In this document: piece after piece, positions 1-7,971 of the stretch
How positions within the stretch are numbered: the stretch's first letter is position 1
Layout of the letters: each line of letters opens with the position of its first letter
Assembly: GCA_017479035.1 (NCBI GenBank)
Contig: JAFVCR010000071.1
Location: 1 to 13,491 of the forward strand
Length of the DNA: 13,491 nt
DNA from: Kiritimatiellia bacterium
GTDB lineage: Bacteria > Verrucomicrobiota > Kiritimatiellia > RFP12 > UBA1067
Reading direction: 5' to 3'
Position numbers and translations under genes: made by a program
Notes under the pieces: model-generated
Seen by the model: the letters and a program-made list of their open reading frames with translations, nothing else
The model's database searches: none
Told to the model about the DNA's origin: nothing

Positions 1-966
1 ATCGAAGTAGCAATGGAACAAAACGTTGTTTGCCGGATCCAGAATGAAATCCGCCATGCGGTTTATATATAGAGGGTCATCTTCCCCGCCGTGGCCGTCT
101 TCGCGATGGCACACGCCCCATTCGCAGATTGCGAGCGGCTTGTCGCCGTGGCGTTTTGCGAAAAGCGGCCACCACGGCAGCCCGAACGCCTCTTTGCAAC
201 CCGTCTTGAGGTTCCACGCCTTCTCCTGCCGCGCCCGGCGATCCTCCTTTGTGGCGTCCTCCGGTATCGGATACGTCCCCGGCACCCACGACTGGTCATA
301 CAAATCAAGCCCGATTATATCCACATACTCGTCGCCCGGCCACGACGCTTCCACGGGATAGTTCCACGACGGCTCCACCGCCGGATTCCAGCAAAACTGG
401 AACTTCTGCCCATCCGCCTTGCGCATCGCCTGCACTGCGCGGCGGAAGAACGCCGCAAAATCCCGCGCATCCGCCTCGGTATCGACCCTGTAGGTGTACC
501 AGCCGCCGTTGAACTCCCATCCAAGCCGCACTATCGTATCTTCAAGCCCCCACTTCACAAGGTTGCGTCCTAGCGCGGCGAAATGCGCGTCGTATTCGCC
601 TGCCGCACCTTTTGCGAGCGACACTTCCTCCCCTGCGTGCGAACCCGTCTTCGCCCCGCTGCGGTTCCACGGCCCCACCAGCATCGGCACGCTCAACACG
701 AGCCTCCTCCCCGGTGCGAACGTGCGCCACTTGCTCCAGACCCCCAACTGCCACGCCTCGCCCTCGAGCTTGTCCCACGAATCCTTCACCATGAAATCTT
801 CCGCCCAGATTCCCGGTTCGCCTACCCATTCCGCCCACTGCTCGTAAAGACCTTTTTCGCACCCGCCCGTCCCCCAGCGATATGTGCAAAGCGCGGGTGC
901 CCCGGCAAAACACGATGCCGCCAGCGCCGCCGCGACCCCTCCAACCACAAAACACGCACTCTTCAT
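1..966 (-). CDS. GH26-type secreted glycoside hydrolase (3' end outside window)
   Basis: The frame is open from ATG at 966 to the left edge, giving 322 residues with no stop, so the C-terminus is missing. Residues 1-22 are a signal peptide (short basic start, Ala/Val/Gly-rich core). The body reads as a clan GH-A (beta/alpha)8 hydrolase closest to family GH26. VRLGWEFNGGWY (146-157) fits the acid/base motif with Glu151. VDIIGLDLYD (214-223) is a strand motif typical of the family. LAICEWGV (278-285) carries the probable nucleophile Glu282. GH26 enzymes are mainly endo-beta-mannanases, with some xylanases and mixed-linkage glucanases; the substrate here is not readable. The residue before the acid/base Glu is Trp, where classical mannanases have His. 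AAGGAGGA at 974-981, 7 nt upstream, fixes the start. The gene lies 31 nt after the 1012-aa surface-protein gene on the same strand, so the two are probably one operon. Clan assignment is secure, family fairly so, activity unknown. Confidence 0.8.
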   Translation of the reverse strand, partial: MKSACFVVGGVAAALAASCFAGAPALCTYRWGTGGCEKGLYEQWAEWVGEPGIWAEDFMVKDSWDKLEGEAWQLGVWSKWRTFAPGRRLVLSVPMLVGPWNRSGAKTGSHAGEEVSLAKGAAGEYDAHFAALGRNLVKWGLEDTIVRLGWEFNGGWYTYRVDTEADARDFAAFFRRAVQAMRKADGQKFQFCWNPAVEPSWNYPVEASWPGDEYVDIIGLDLYDQSWVPGTYPIPEDATKEDRRARQEKAWNLKTGCKEAFGLPWWPLFAKRHGDKPLAICEWGVCHREDGHGGEDDPLYINRMADFILDPANNVLFHCYFD

Positions 967-997
967 GCCACAATCCTCCTTCGTCTCTTCTTTTCTC

Positions 998-3900
998 TCA
1001 ACGTATTATTATGAATATCCCCGGTGCTTTCACTTCCACCGTCACATCGGTATCGGTCACGGATACCTCCACCTTGTAATTCGGATTGGTCTCCACCGTA
1101 ACTTGCTTCTCCGTCAAACCCTCGATTTTGCCTGCGTGGATAAGCGTCTGCTTGCCGATGAACTTGCTGGCATCTACGCGTATCTCGTTCACCGGCTTCC
1201 ATTCTGCATTGTCCTTCTCGACGGCCGGAACATCGCCAAACGCGGCCGTGCCTGTCACCACAAGCGGCGTTTTCCTGTAGCCCCCGGCGGGGAGCTCGAA
1301 ATCTATGCGGCTCTTGCCATACAGATTCATACTCTTCGCCGTCACGCGCGGATTTTCTCCCGCTATCTCCACGCGGTTGTCGGTGTGCTGTGCGTAATAC
1401 TGCCCGTTGTCGCCCACATACAACGTCCCGCCCACGCTCACCTCGCCGCTTTCCACGCGCAGATGGTGGTCGTAGTTGACTTTCCCGCTGCGGTTTCCGT
1501 CCGCCGCAGCCACGCGCAGATTGCCGCTCGTGACCACCCTCGCTTCCTTCCCGTCATCCTCATGCACAAGGAGGTAGTCGTTGTTGTGGCGGTTGTCGTT
1601 GCACACTGCGATCGAATCGGCCTTGAGCGTTGCATTTTCAACAACTATGCACGCGCTGTCACCCGTATCGTCGTTGGGTCCTTCCGAACTGTTGCCTTCA
1701 TCGATGCGTATGCTCTGCCCGCTTGCATCGAACACCGCCCCGTCCAAAACGCGTATCTCGCCATGCGTCACGCCGTTGCTGTTGTTCCGCCCTGCGCCGA
1801 TATACACGGTTCCCTTGAATGTCCCCTTCGCCCCGCCGCGCAGCTCGAAAACGCTAGGATCGCTCACCGTCCCGTGATTCTTCAAACGGAACACGTGCAG
1901 AGGCCCGTCGTTTTCCACCTCGCCTCCGTCCACTTCAAACTTCGCCCCCACTGCATCGAGGCGTATCCCTTTTGCGGAAAGTTTCGCGCCGCTCGCCACG
2001 CTGACGCTCGAACCGCGCCCCGCCAAGAGATGCACAAGCCCGTCGATATTCGCCGTTGCGCCCTTTGCGATTTCAACCGCATTGCCGGACGCGGACGAAT
2101 CGGATGTTGCTCCCGATGCCGCATACCCCACGTCTAGCGATGTGGCGCTCAACGTTGCCCTTTCGCCAACAACAAGCTTGCTGTCCGCATGCAGCACCTC
2201 GCCCGGCACCGCAACCGCGCCCAGATCGTAAGAGCCGTGTTCGAGTCTCGCGGCGGAACCTGCGTTTTTGTTGCCCACCAGGAACGATTGCGTCCACAGC
2301 ATCCAGCGGTCGGCGAAATCGAACACCGTTTCCTCCTCCTTCGTATCTACATATACGCTTGCCGCCGCGCTGTCTTCATACCCGCTCACTCTTCCTCCCA
2401 CGGCCTCGAACAGCGCGGGCAGCACCAAAGTAGGCACCACGTTGGGACTCCAGTTCTGCTCGTTCCCCCAGTATCCCGTCCCGCCGTCATTCGTCCACGA
2501 TATATTCCCCACCACGGCGAACTCGCGCGTTTCGGTCCATGCCTCCAGCACTGAGCCGTTGTACGGAACTGTTGCGCGGAAAGCATACCGGCAGGTCTCT
2601 CCCCACGTCAGATCCTCCACCGTCCCCTCAAAATTTGCCGCCTCCGTCACCGCCTCGAACGTCTTTTTCTTTGCAAGTTCTCCCGCGCCTTCCGCAAACC
2701 AAAGCTCAACCGTGGTTTCGCCGTTTTCAAGCCCCGGAACAGCCAGATGGGCCGAAATCGTTGCAGCGTTGCCTTCAAGCGAAACCGAAGTTTCCCCGAA
2801 CACCGGCGCACCGGCAAGCGTCACGCTCTGCCAGTTCGACACCCCTTCCGCGCCGTCTATCGCCTTTGCGCGCAAACGCCACAAATACGTCGCGCCCGAA
2901 AGCAGATTTTCCGCAGTGGCATCCACGTCCCCCGCTTCGGAATACGTGCCGATCTCATGCGCTTCATAGGTCTGGCCGCCATCGCTGCTGACATCAAGAT
3001 ACAGCACCGGGCTCCCCGCGCCCAGCACTGAAAGCGTGCCGTGCGCCGTAAAACCTTCAAGCCCTATATCCGTAGCCTCGCCCGCAGCCACCACGGGTTC
3101 GCCCGTTTCCTCGAATGCAAAAACGTCTTCCAGCTCCGTGCCTATCGCCAATTCGTCGAACGATGCCCATCTGCTGGACTCCCATCTGCCGTTCGAATCA
3201 TATTCATATCCCGTCATTATCAATCCGGACAGCACCAAATGCCGCAGTGCGTCCATCTTCGACACATTCACCTCGAACGGCTCCTCCGGCAATTTCATCA
3301 TCCGCAGCCGTGAATCGCCTATCGTGCTTGCAAACGCATACACCTTTGCGCCGCCTTTTCCGTCCAGTTCGATTTTTGCAACCACTATGTACGTCTTCCC
3401 CGGCTCCACGGGATCCACCAGTTTCAACGGGCTCTTATCTGCCTCCGACCCTCCCTGCTTCAGCACCGCAAGCGTGGTTTTTCTGTCACCGTTTGCAAAT
3501 TTGCAGAACCCGAACTGCAACCCGCCTTCCGACGGTGCCGTGATCTTGGCGGAATTGGAGTGTTCATTCGGCAAAAGCCCAAGAAGTTCGTAATTCTTTT
3601 GGTTGAGATACTTCTCCGCACTGTCCGATATTGCACACACGAAGCGCAAATAAATCGTTCCCTGTTTGGGGATTACTCCTTCGCTTGTACTATCGGTCTT
3701 AAGATCCGTCACTCGGGAGATTTCGCGCATCTCTTTTACTTCGTTGTTGAACTTGCCCACGCCGATCGCGTTTCCTGCCGCCTTCCACTTGAATCCGGCC
3801 GGCAATTCAAGCCCGTCGTTCACATAAAACACGCCTGTCGAGTTGTTGTTTCCCCATGTTTTGGACGTAAACCCTGTGGAATTTCCGGGGGCCAGATCTT

Positions 3901-4036
3901 TCAGACATTCGCCAACCGTATACTTCTCCGTATTGAATTGATCCGCAACAAGCAATTCGCCATGCAAGCCGCCTGCCGCCAATGCCGTCAGCACCGCAGC
4001 CGCACCCGCCATCCTGTAAAGTCTAGAAATGTCCAT
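998..4036 (-). CDS. Large secreted LamG/Fn3/beta-helix surface protein
   Basis: The 1012-aa protein starts at ATG 4036, 7 nt after AGGAGAGGG (4044-4052). An in-frame ATG at 4060 is less likely because that ribosome site lies downstream of it. Residues 1-23 form a signal peptide (MDISRLYRMAG then an Ala/Leu core). Residues about 25-300 look like a concanavalin/LamG-type beta-sandwich. About 305-405 and 406-510 are two fibronectin-III-like domains, the first with a YLWRLRAKA strand. A WTNDGGTGYWGNEQNW motif near 512-527 resembles the start of autotransporter-type passenger repeats. Residues about 535-960 are repetitive Gly/Val/Asn-rich rungs (EVSVGGTLYVGDNGQ and similar), suggesting a right-handed beta-helix. 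There is no beta-barrel and no PEP-CTERM tail; the end is APGIFIIIR. A surface or secreted glycan-binding role fits the GH26 gene behind it, but I do not recognise a named family. It could also be an adhesin. Confidence 0.75.
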   Translation of the reverse strand: MDISRLYRMAGAAAVLTALAAGGLHGELLVADQFNTEKYTVGECLKDLAPGNSTGFTSKTWGNNNSTGVFYVNDGLELPAGFKWKAAGNAIGVGKFNNEVKEMREISRVTDLKTDSTSEGVIPKQGTIYLRFVCAISDSAEKYLNQKNYELLGLLPNEHSNSAKITAPSEGGLQFGFCKFANGDRKTTLAVLKQGGSEADKSPLKLVDPVEPGKTYIVVAKIELDGKGGAKVYAFASTIGDSRLRMMKLPEEPFEVNVSKMDALRHLVLSGLIMTGYEYDSNGRWESSRWASFDELAIGTELEDVFAFEETGEPVVAAGEATDIGLEGFTAHGTLSVLGAGSPVLYLDVSSDGGQTYEAHEIGTYSEAGDVDATAENLLSGATYLWRLRAKAIDGAEGVSNWQSVTLAGAPVFGETSVSLEGNAATISAHLAVPGLENGETTVELWFAEGAGELAKKKTFEAVTEAANFEGTVEDLTWGETCRYAFRATVPYNGSVLEAWTETREFAVVGNISWTNDGGTGYWGNEQNWSPNVVPTLVLPALFEAVGGRVSGYEDSAAASVYVDTKEEETVFDFADRWMLWTQSFLVGNKNAGSAARLEHGSYDLGAVAVPGEVLHADSKLVVGERATLSATSLDVGYAASGATSDSSASGNAVEIAKGATANIDGLVHLLAGRGSSVSVASGAKLSAKGIRLDAVGAKFEVDGGEVENDGPLHVFRLKNHGTVSDPSVFELRGGAKGTFKGTVYIGAGRNNSNGVTHGEIRVLDGAVFDASGQSIRIDEGNSSEGPNDDTGDSACIVVENATLKADSIAVCNDNRHNNDYLLVHEDDGKEARVVTSGNLRVAAADGNRSGKVNYDHHLRVESGEVSVGGTLYVGDNGQYYAQHTDNRVEIAGENPRVTAKSMNLYGKSRIDFELPAGGYRKTPLVVTGTAAFGDVPAVEKDNAEWKPVNEIRVDASKFIGKQTLIHAGKIEGLTEKQVTVETNPNYKVEVSVTDTDVTVEVKAPGIFIIIR

Positions 4037-4067
4037 ACCAAAACCCTCTCCTGTTCGCAACTCTTAA

Positions 4068-4096
4068 ATTATACCCTGTTGCGGATATAAAATACC
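4068..4096 (-). promoter_or_regulatory. Putative promoter of the surface protein-GH26 operon
   Basis: On the minus strand a perfect TATAAT occupies 4073-4068, 17 nt downstream of a weak -35 (GGTATT, 4096-4091). The predicted start near 4061 would give a leader of about 25 nt carrying the ribosome site at 4044-4052. An imperfect GC-flanked palindrome (GCGG...CCGC, 4081-4098) overlaps the -35 and could be an operator. The -10 is convincing and the -35 is not. Confidence 0.45.
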
Positions 4097-4165
4097 GCCA
4101 TTTGCGATAACGCATCTATACTTTTGCGCCATCCAATGCCACGTCCTCATTAGGGTATATGTTTA

Positions 4166-4220
4166 GCACGCCGCGCTTTGCGCGGCGTGCATCATTTCTC
4201 CTGCCGGGTCATTCCCCGGC
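4166..4220. terminator. Two tandem GC-rich hairpins after the beta-helix gene
   Basis: Hairpin one has a perfect 11-bp stem at 4166-4176 / 4180-4190 with a TTT loop. Hairpin two has a 6-bp stem GCCGGG/CCCGGC at 4203-4208 / 4215-4220. Both lie 14-68 nt beyond the stop of the minus-strand beta-helix gene, where a terminator is expected. On the minus strand neither is followed by a clean U-tract; on the plus strand the second is followed by GTTTTGCATTTTC. Termination is therefore plausible but not canonical. Part of hairpin one (GCACGCCGCGCT) also occurs in the central hairpin of the repeat at 10954-10965. Confidence 0.4.
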
Positions 4221-4233
4221 GTTTTGCATTTTC

Positions 4234-5556
4234 TTACTTTATCGCCTGTGCGCCTTTGCCTTCGATCGCGCCGAAGAGTTTGAGCGCGTCTTCGAGCGGA
4301 TAACGGTTGCCGAACATATCGACCTTCGATACGATCGTCCCCTGCTGCGGCAGCCCCACCGCCTGGCGGAACGCATTGAGTTTGCCCGCGTCGAGCGTAG
4401 CCTTCTCGGAATACTTCATCGAAAGAAACGCATTCAAAAACGCCGTGTTGATGCGCCCGTTGAACGCATCGGGATCCTGGAGGTCTTCGTTGCCGGTCGC
4501 GCTCTCCACGCCGTAGCCGCCTTCGATGTCGTCCTCGAAATCGTCCACCGCCACCTTCACGACGCTCGGAGACTTCGTCACCTGGCCGTCGGAGCCGCGA
4601 TTGAGGAAGAACACGTTTTCTTCGAGCTTGATCTTCTTGGTGTTGTCGTTGCCTTTCGTGTTGTCCCAGCCCGTGAGAACGCTCAAGCCGATGATGTTCT
4701 TTTCGATTTCAGACTCCACATTGCCCGTAGTGCGTATGCCAAAACCCATGTCGGTAAGTTCGCTCGTGCGGCTCCAGGTGAAGAGAACCGTGTTGTTCTC
4801 GAACTCCCACTTCACCTCGCCCGGCTTCGAGTTGGAACTGTACACGTTTGCGCCCACGATGAGATTGTTGCAGAAGACGTTGTTCTCCATCTCCACCTTG
4901 CCCTTGAACCAGTTGAGGTTCACCGCGATGTTGCCGGCGTTCAGAAAGAGGCAGTTCTTGAACGTGATGTCGCCCTCGGCGCGGTTTGCCGCAGCAGAAT
5001 AGACAAGGTAGCGCTTTGCGGAGGCGAATGGCGTGTCGCCCTTGGCCGGCGGCTCAAGCCACATGCCAGTCTCCACGCCCTCGGGCTTGCCCTTGACGGG
5101 ATGGTAGCTCTGCGCAAAGCCGTCGTCGAAGATGAGGCCGTCGAAAACCATATCGGTCTTGCCCTCCGGCTTCATGCCCGGCCGCTTGCTGAAGTCGATC
5201 GTGAATATGCCAAGCCCGTTGCCTTTCTTGTCGTTGTTCTCGTTGAGCGGCTGGAACATCGTGCGGTGCTTCAGCGGGTCGCGCTCCGAAAAGTCCTTCG
5301 AGTAGCCGCCGATTATCGAGACGGATTTGTCGATGAGGAACCAGTTGCACTTGGCGTTGCCGGGGTAGATTCCTTCCGCGAGGCGGATCGTATCGCCGTC
5401 GGAGGCCTTTTCGAGCGCGTGCCAGAGGTTCTTGAGAGGCGCTTCCTGCGTGCCGGGGTTCTTTTTCTTGCCCGTCCCGAGCGAAACGTATATATCGGCC
5501 GCCTGTGCCGCCGCTGCGGCGAAAGCCGCCATCGTCCAAATTACAATCCTGTTCAT
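4234..5556 (-). CDS. Secreted right-handed parallel beta-helix protein
   Basis: The 440-aa product starts at ATG 5556, 9 nt after AAAGGAG. The next upstream in-frame ATG (5565) would overlap that site, so it is rejected. Residues 1-20 are a clear signal peptide ending AQAA before DIYVS. Residues 21-66 (DIYVSLGTG, NPGTQEAP, DGDTIRLAEGIYPG) match the N-terminal cap typical of pectate-lyase-fold and DUF1565-like proteins. The remainder has Asn-rich rungs (ITFKNCLFLNAGNI, EMENNVFCNNLI, FENNTVLF, IEKNIIGLS, LEENVFFLN) at regular spacing, the mark of a beta-helix. No catalytic motif of a specific polysaccharide-lyase family is evident, so it may be a lyase, a hydrolase or a binding protein. It is transcribed divergently from the alpha-L-rhamnosidase across a shared 122-bp control region, which favours a role in pectin-type glycan breakdown. 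The fold is confident; the activity is inferred. Confidence 0.8.
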   Translation of the reverse strand: MNRIVIWTMAAFAAAAAQAADIYVSLGTGKKKNPGTQEAPLKNLWHALEKASDGDTIRLAEGIYPGNAKCNWFLIDKSVSIIGGYSKDFSERDPLKHRTMFQPLNENNDKKGNGLGIFTIDFSKRPGMKPEGKTDMVFDGLIFDDGFAQSYHPVKGKPEGVETGMWLEPPAKGDTPFASAKRYLVYSAAANRAEGDITFKNCLFLNAGNIAVNLNWFKGKVEMENNVFCNNLIVGANVYSSNSKPGEVKWEFENNTVLFTWSRTSELTDMGFGIRTTGNVESEIEKNIIGLSVLTGWDNTKGNDNTKKIKLEENVFFLNRGSDGQVTKSPSVVKVAVDDFEDDIEGGYGVESATGNEDLQDPDAFNGRINTAFLNAFLSMKYSEKATLDAGKLNAFRQAVGLPQQGTIVSKVDMFGNRYPLEDALKLFGAIEGKGAQAIK

Positions 5557-5601
5557 GTATCTCATCTCCTTTGAAGCGCGGTCGCGCCGCCTTCTGCTAA
5601 A

Positions 5602-5630
5602 ATTATACAATAAATCCCCTCCCGTTGCAA
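5602..5630 (-). promoter_or_regulatory. Sigma70-type promoter of the beta-helix gene
   Basis: On the minus strand TTGCAA (5630-5625) is followed after exactly 17 nt by a perfect TATAAT (5607-5602). The predicted start near 5595 gives a leader of about 39 nt that contains the ribosome site for ATG 5556. It lies back to back with the promoter of the rhamnosidase gene, the two -35 boxes being only 13 bp apart, so one regulator could control both. Confidence 0.65.
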
Positions 5631-5643
5631 GAGACAAATTGCA

Positions 5644-5672
5644 TTGCCGCGTTTGAAAAATTTTGATAGAAT
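5644..5672 (+). promoter_or_regulatory. Sigma70-type promoter of the rhamnosidase gene
   Basis: TTGCCG (5644-5649), a 17-nt spacer and TAGAAT (5667-5672) form a good promoter. The A of the start codon is 7 nt after the -10, which is where transcription would begin. No Shine-Dalgarno sequence precedes the ATG. The arrangement suggests a leaderless mRNA. Confidence 0.55.
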
Positions 5673-5678
5673 GTCCGC

Positions 5679-7952
5679 ATGAGAATGGAGAAGAGAATTT
5701 TGCTTGCATCGGCAATCGGCCTTGCAAAGATATGCGGAATTTTTGCCGTGGAGGCGCAATTCATCGGCGCGGGCATCGAGAACGGCTCGCACCCGGCGGT
5801 GGTCGTGAAAACGGTTGAAAACACAAAAGAAGTCGTCAAAGCCGAATGGCGCGTGACGGGTCTCGGCGTGTTCGTTCCGTCCGTCAACGCTCGCTGTGCA
5901 ACTCCCGGCGAAGTTCTCCTGCCCGGCTACACGCACCCGAAAAAACGCCGCACGGAGACGCTTCTCGACGTGACGGAACTCTGGCACACCGCTCCCGGTG
6001 CCACAAACCGTATTGAGGCTCTTCTCACTAGCGGCTGGTGGTGCGACGGCATAATCGGCAAAAACGGCGGAAAATGGCCGGCTTTTCGCGGAACTCTCGC
6101 CTTGACGCACTCCGATGGAACTGTGCGCGAAATAGTAACGGACGAATCGTGGCTCGTCACGACCGATACGAAAGTCCGCGAGGCCGGCATTTGGGAAGGC
6201 GAAACATTCGATTCGCGCATCGAAGCCGAAACGTGGCTCCCTGCAAAGATTTCCAACGAGTTCGAGGGCGAGATTTCTCCGCGCATCGCGCCGGGCGTAG
6301 TTCTGCGGCACGATTGCACGATGGAAGGCGGCGCGTTCGATGTCCGGCCGGGTGTGACCAATGTCATAGATTTCGCACAAAACTCTTCGGCCGTGCCCGT
6401 CATGCGCATTCGCGCTGGACGCGGCGTTAAGGTTTCCGTGCGTCTTGGCGAGATGCTCAACGACGGCATCAAGGGGCATCATTGCGACGGCGCGGAAGGC
6501 ACGGTCTATCTTGCAAACATGCGCGGCGCCAAAGCCGGCTTCGACTACATCTGTAGCGGCGCAGGGACAGAGGAATATATGCCGCTTGCCACGTTCTTCG
6601 GCTATCGCTACGCATCAATCACTGCGGACGGCCCGGCGCAAGGGACTATCGCCTCGATACCTGTTTCGTCCGTCTCCAAAGCGATGGAACACGGCAGCAT
6701 CATGACGGGCAACGCGAGCGTCAATCGCCTCGTTAAAAACGCCTACTGGGGGATGCTCTCGAACTATCTCTCTATTCCCACCGACTGCCCGCAGCGAACG
6801 GAACGCCTTGGCTGGACTGGCGATACGCAGGTGTTTGCAAAGACCGGTGCCTATTTCGCCGACACTGCAAGTTTCATGCGCAAATGGATGCAAGATGTCC
6901 GCGATACGCAACACGCCGACGGCATCGTCCCTGTTGTGGCTCCGCTCGGCGCGTTTGGCGACACCGGCCCCAACGCCGGATGGAGCGATGCCATCATAAA
7001 AGTTCCCTGGACTATATGGAAATATCTCGGCAACGACGCAATCGTCCGCGAAAACTACGCTGCGATGGAACGCTACATCGATGCCGTCGCCAAAAACGGC
7101 TACACCTCCAAACGCGGCCATTGGCTGACGTGTGACTGGCTCTCGTATGAAAATCTCACTGTGGACAACACCTTGCGCTGGTCGAACGGGACGCTAAAGC
7201 AGGAGCACCTCGACTACCAGAACTTCTTAAATGCCTGTCACCTCTATGAAGACGCGCTGATGATGGCGGATATGTCCGGCGGGAGCGAAAAATATCTTGC
7301 GCTTGCCGAGACTGCCAAAAAGCGGCTTCTCGACAGGTTCTTTACGGATGACGGCTCTCTTGCGCCGCTCTTCGACGGAATGCAGACCCCCGCGCTATTC
7401 GCGTTGAAACTGCATCTGGGCAATCGCGACAAGATTGCCAAACGTCTCGTGGAGGCGATTCATGCAAACGGGGATCGCCTTGCAACTGGATTCCTCGGAA
7501 CGCCGATTCTGTGTGATGTCCTAACGGAAATCGGCGAGACGGAACTTGCCTACACGCTTCTTCTCCAACACGAGTTTCCTTCGTGGCTCTACTCCGTGGA
7601 TCAAGGCGCTACGACGATTTGGGAGCGTTGGAACGGCTACACGAAGGACAAAGGTTTCGGCCCGGTTTCGATGAACTCGTTCAACCATTATTCCTACGGT
7701 GCCATCGTCGGATGGCTATTTGAACACGCCGCAGGTCTCGGCCCGGACGGCGTTATCGCCCCGAAACCCGATCCGCGCCTTGGCTGGTTGAAGGCGGAAT
7801 CTCGCGGCTTTGCCAGTGAATGGCGTTACGAAAAAGATAAAATCATTTTCCGCTTTACCGTCCCGGAAGGCAAAACCGCCAAAATCATCCTCCCCGACGG
7901 ACGCACCTTCGACGTGCAAAGCGGCTCGCATAAAATAGTTTGCAGTTTGTAG
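5679..7952 (+). CDS. Secreted GH78 alpha-L-rhamnosidase
   Basis: The 757-aa enzyme should release terminal alpha-L-rhamnose from plant glycans such as rhamnogalacturonan or flavonoid glycosides. Residues 1-26 are a signal peptide. Residues about 60-190 match the N-terminal rhamnosidase beta-domain (PGYTHPKKRRTETLLDVTEL, then TSGWWCDGIIG). About 245-325 is the central beta-sandwich ending FFGYRYASI. About 340-670 is the (alpha/alpha)6 catalytic barrel, with SIPTDCPQRTERLGWTGD (acidic residues Asp369, Glu375, Asp382), TTIWERWNG (Glu649) and SFNHYSYGAIVGW; these carry the catalytic carboxylates in characterised GH78 enzymes. The C-terminal beta-sandwich has LPDGRTFDVQSGSHK. At 757 aa it is compact for the family. 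ATG 5679 is chosen from promoter position; ATG 5685 is the alternative. The last residues (IVCSL) and the stop are encoded by the start of a repeat element, so the native C-terminus may have been altered. Confidence 0.93.
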   Translation: MRMEKRILLASAIGLAKICGIFAVEAQFIGAGIENGSHPAVVVKTVENTKEVVKAEWRVTGLGVFVPSVNARCATPGEVLLPGYTHPKKRRTETLLDVTELWHTAPGATNRIEALLTSGWWCDGIIGKNGGKWPAFRGTLALTHSDGTVREIVTDESWLVTTDTKVREAGIWEGETFDSRIEAETWLPAKISNEFEGEISPRIAPGVVLRHDCTMEGGAFDVRPGVTNVIDFAQNSSAVPVMRIRAGRGVKVSVRLGEMLNDGIKGHHCDGAEGTVYLANMRGAKAGFDYICSGAGTEEYMPLATFFGYRYASITADGPAQGTIASIPVSSVSKAMEHGSIMTGNASVNRLVKNAYWGMLSNYLSIPTDCPQRTERLGWTGDTQVFAKTGAYFADTASFMRKWMQDVRDTQHADGIVPVVAPLGAFGDTGPNAGWSDAIIKVPWTIWKYLGNDAIVRENYAAMERYIDAVAKNGYTSKRGHWLTCDWLSYENLTVDNTLRWSNGTLKQEHLDYQNFLNACHLYEDALMMADMSGGSEKYLALAETAKKRLLDRFFTDDGSLAPLFDGMQTPALFALKLHLGNRDKIAKRLVEAIHANGDRLATGFLGTPILCDVLTEIGETELAYTLLLQHEFPSWLYSVDQGATTIWERWNGYTKDKGFGPVSMNSFNHYSYGAIVGWLFEHAAGLGPDGVIAPKPDPRLGWLKAESRGFASEWRYEKDKIIFRFTVPEGKTAKIILPDGRTFDVQSGSHKIVCSL

Positions 7953-7971
7953 TTTGCAGTTTGCAGTTTTT
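7932..7971 (+). repeat. GCAGTTT heptad tandem repeat (element end)
   Basis: About four imperfect 7-bp units (GTTTGCA, GTTTGTA, GTTTGCA, GTTTGCA) end in GTTTTT directly before the CAACGCAAAG block. The rhamnosidase stop codon TAG (7950-7952) lies inside the second unit. The same leader occurs at 8353-8388, at 10806-10841, and in reverse at 8464-8490, so it marks one end of a dispersed element. Confidence 0.7.

Noticed and set aside
884..2137. Long plus-strand open frame (417 codons) opposite the large surface protein
   Set aside because: It is antisense to a gene with a signal peptide, Shine-Dalgarno site and recognisable domains. Its translation is rich in His, Arg and Cys and shows no family motif, as expected from high-GC shadow frames.
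4159..5574. Long plus-strand open frame (471 codons) opposite the beta-helix gene
   Set aside because: It has no ribosome site or domain signature, and its composition (Val/Arg/His/Leu runs) fits a shadow of the minus-strand gene, which has a signal peptide and a good promoter.
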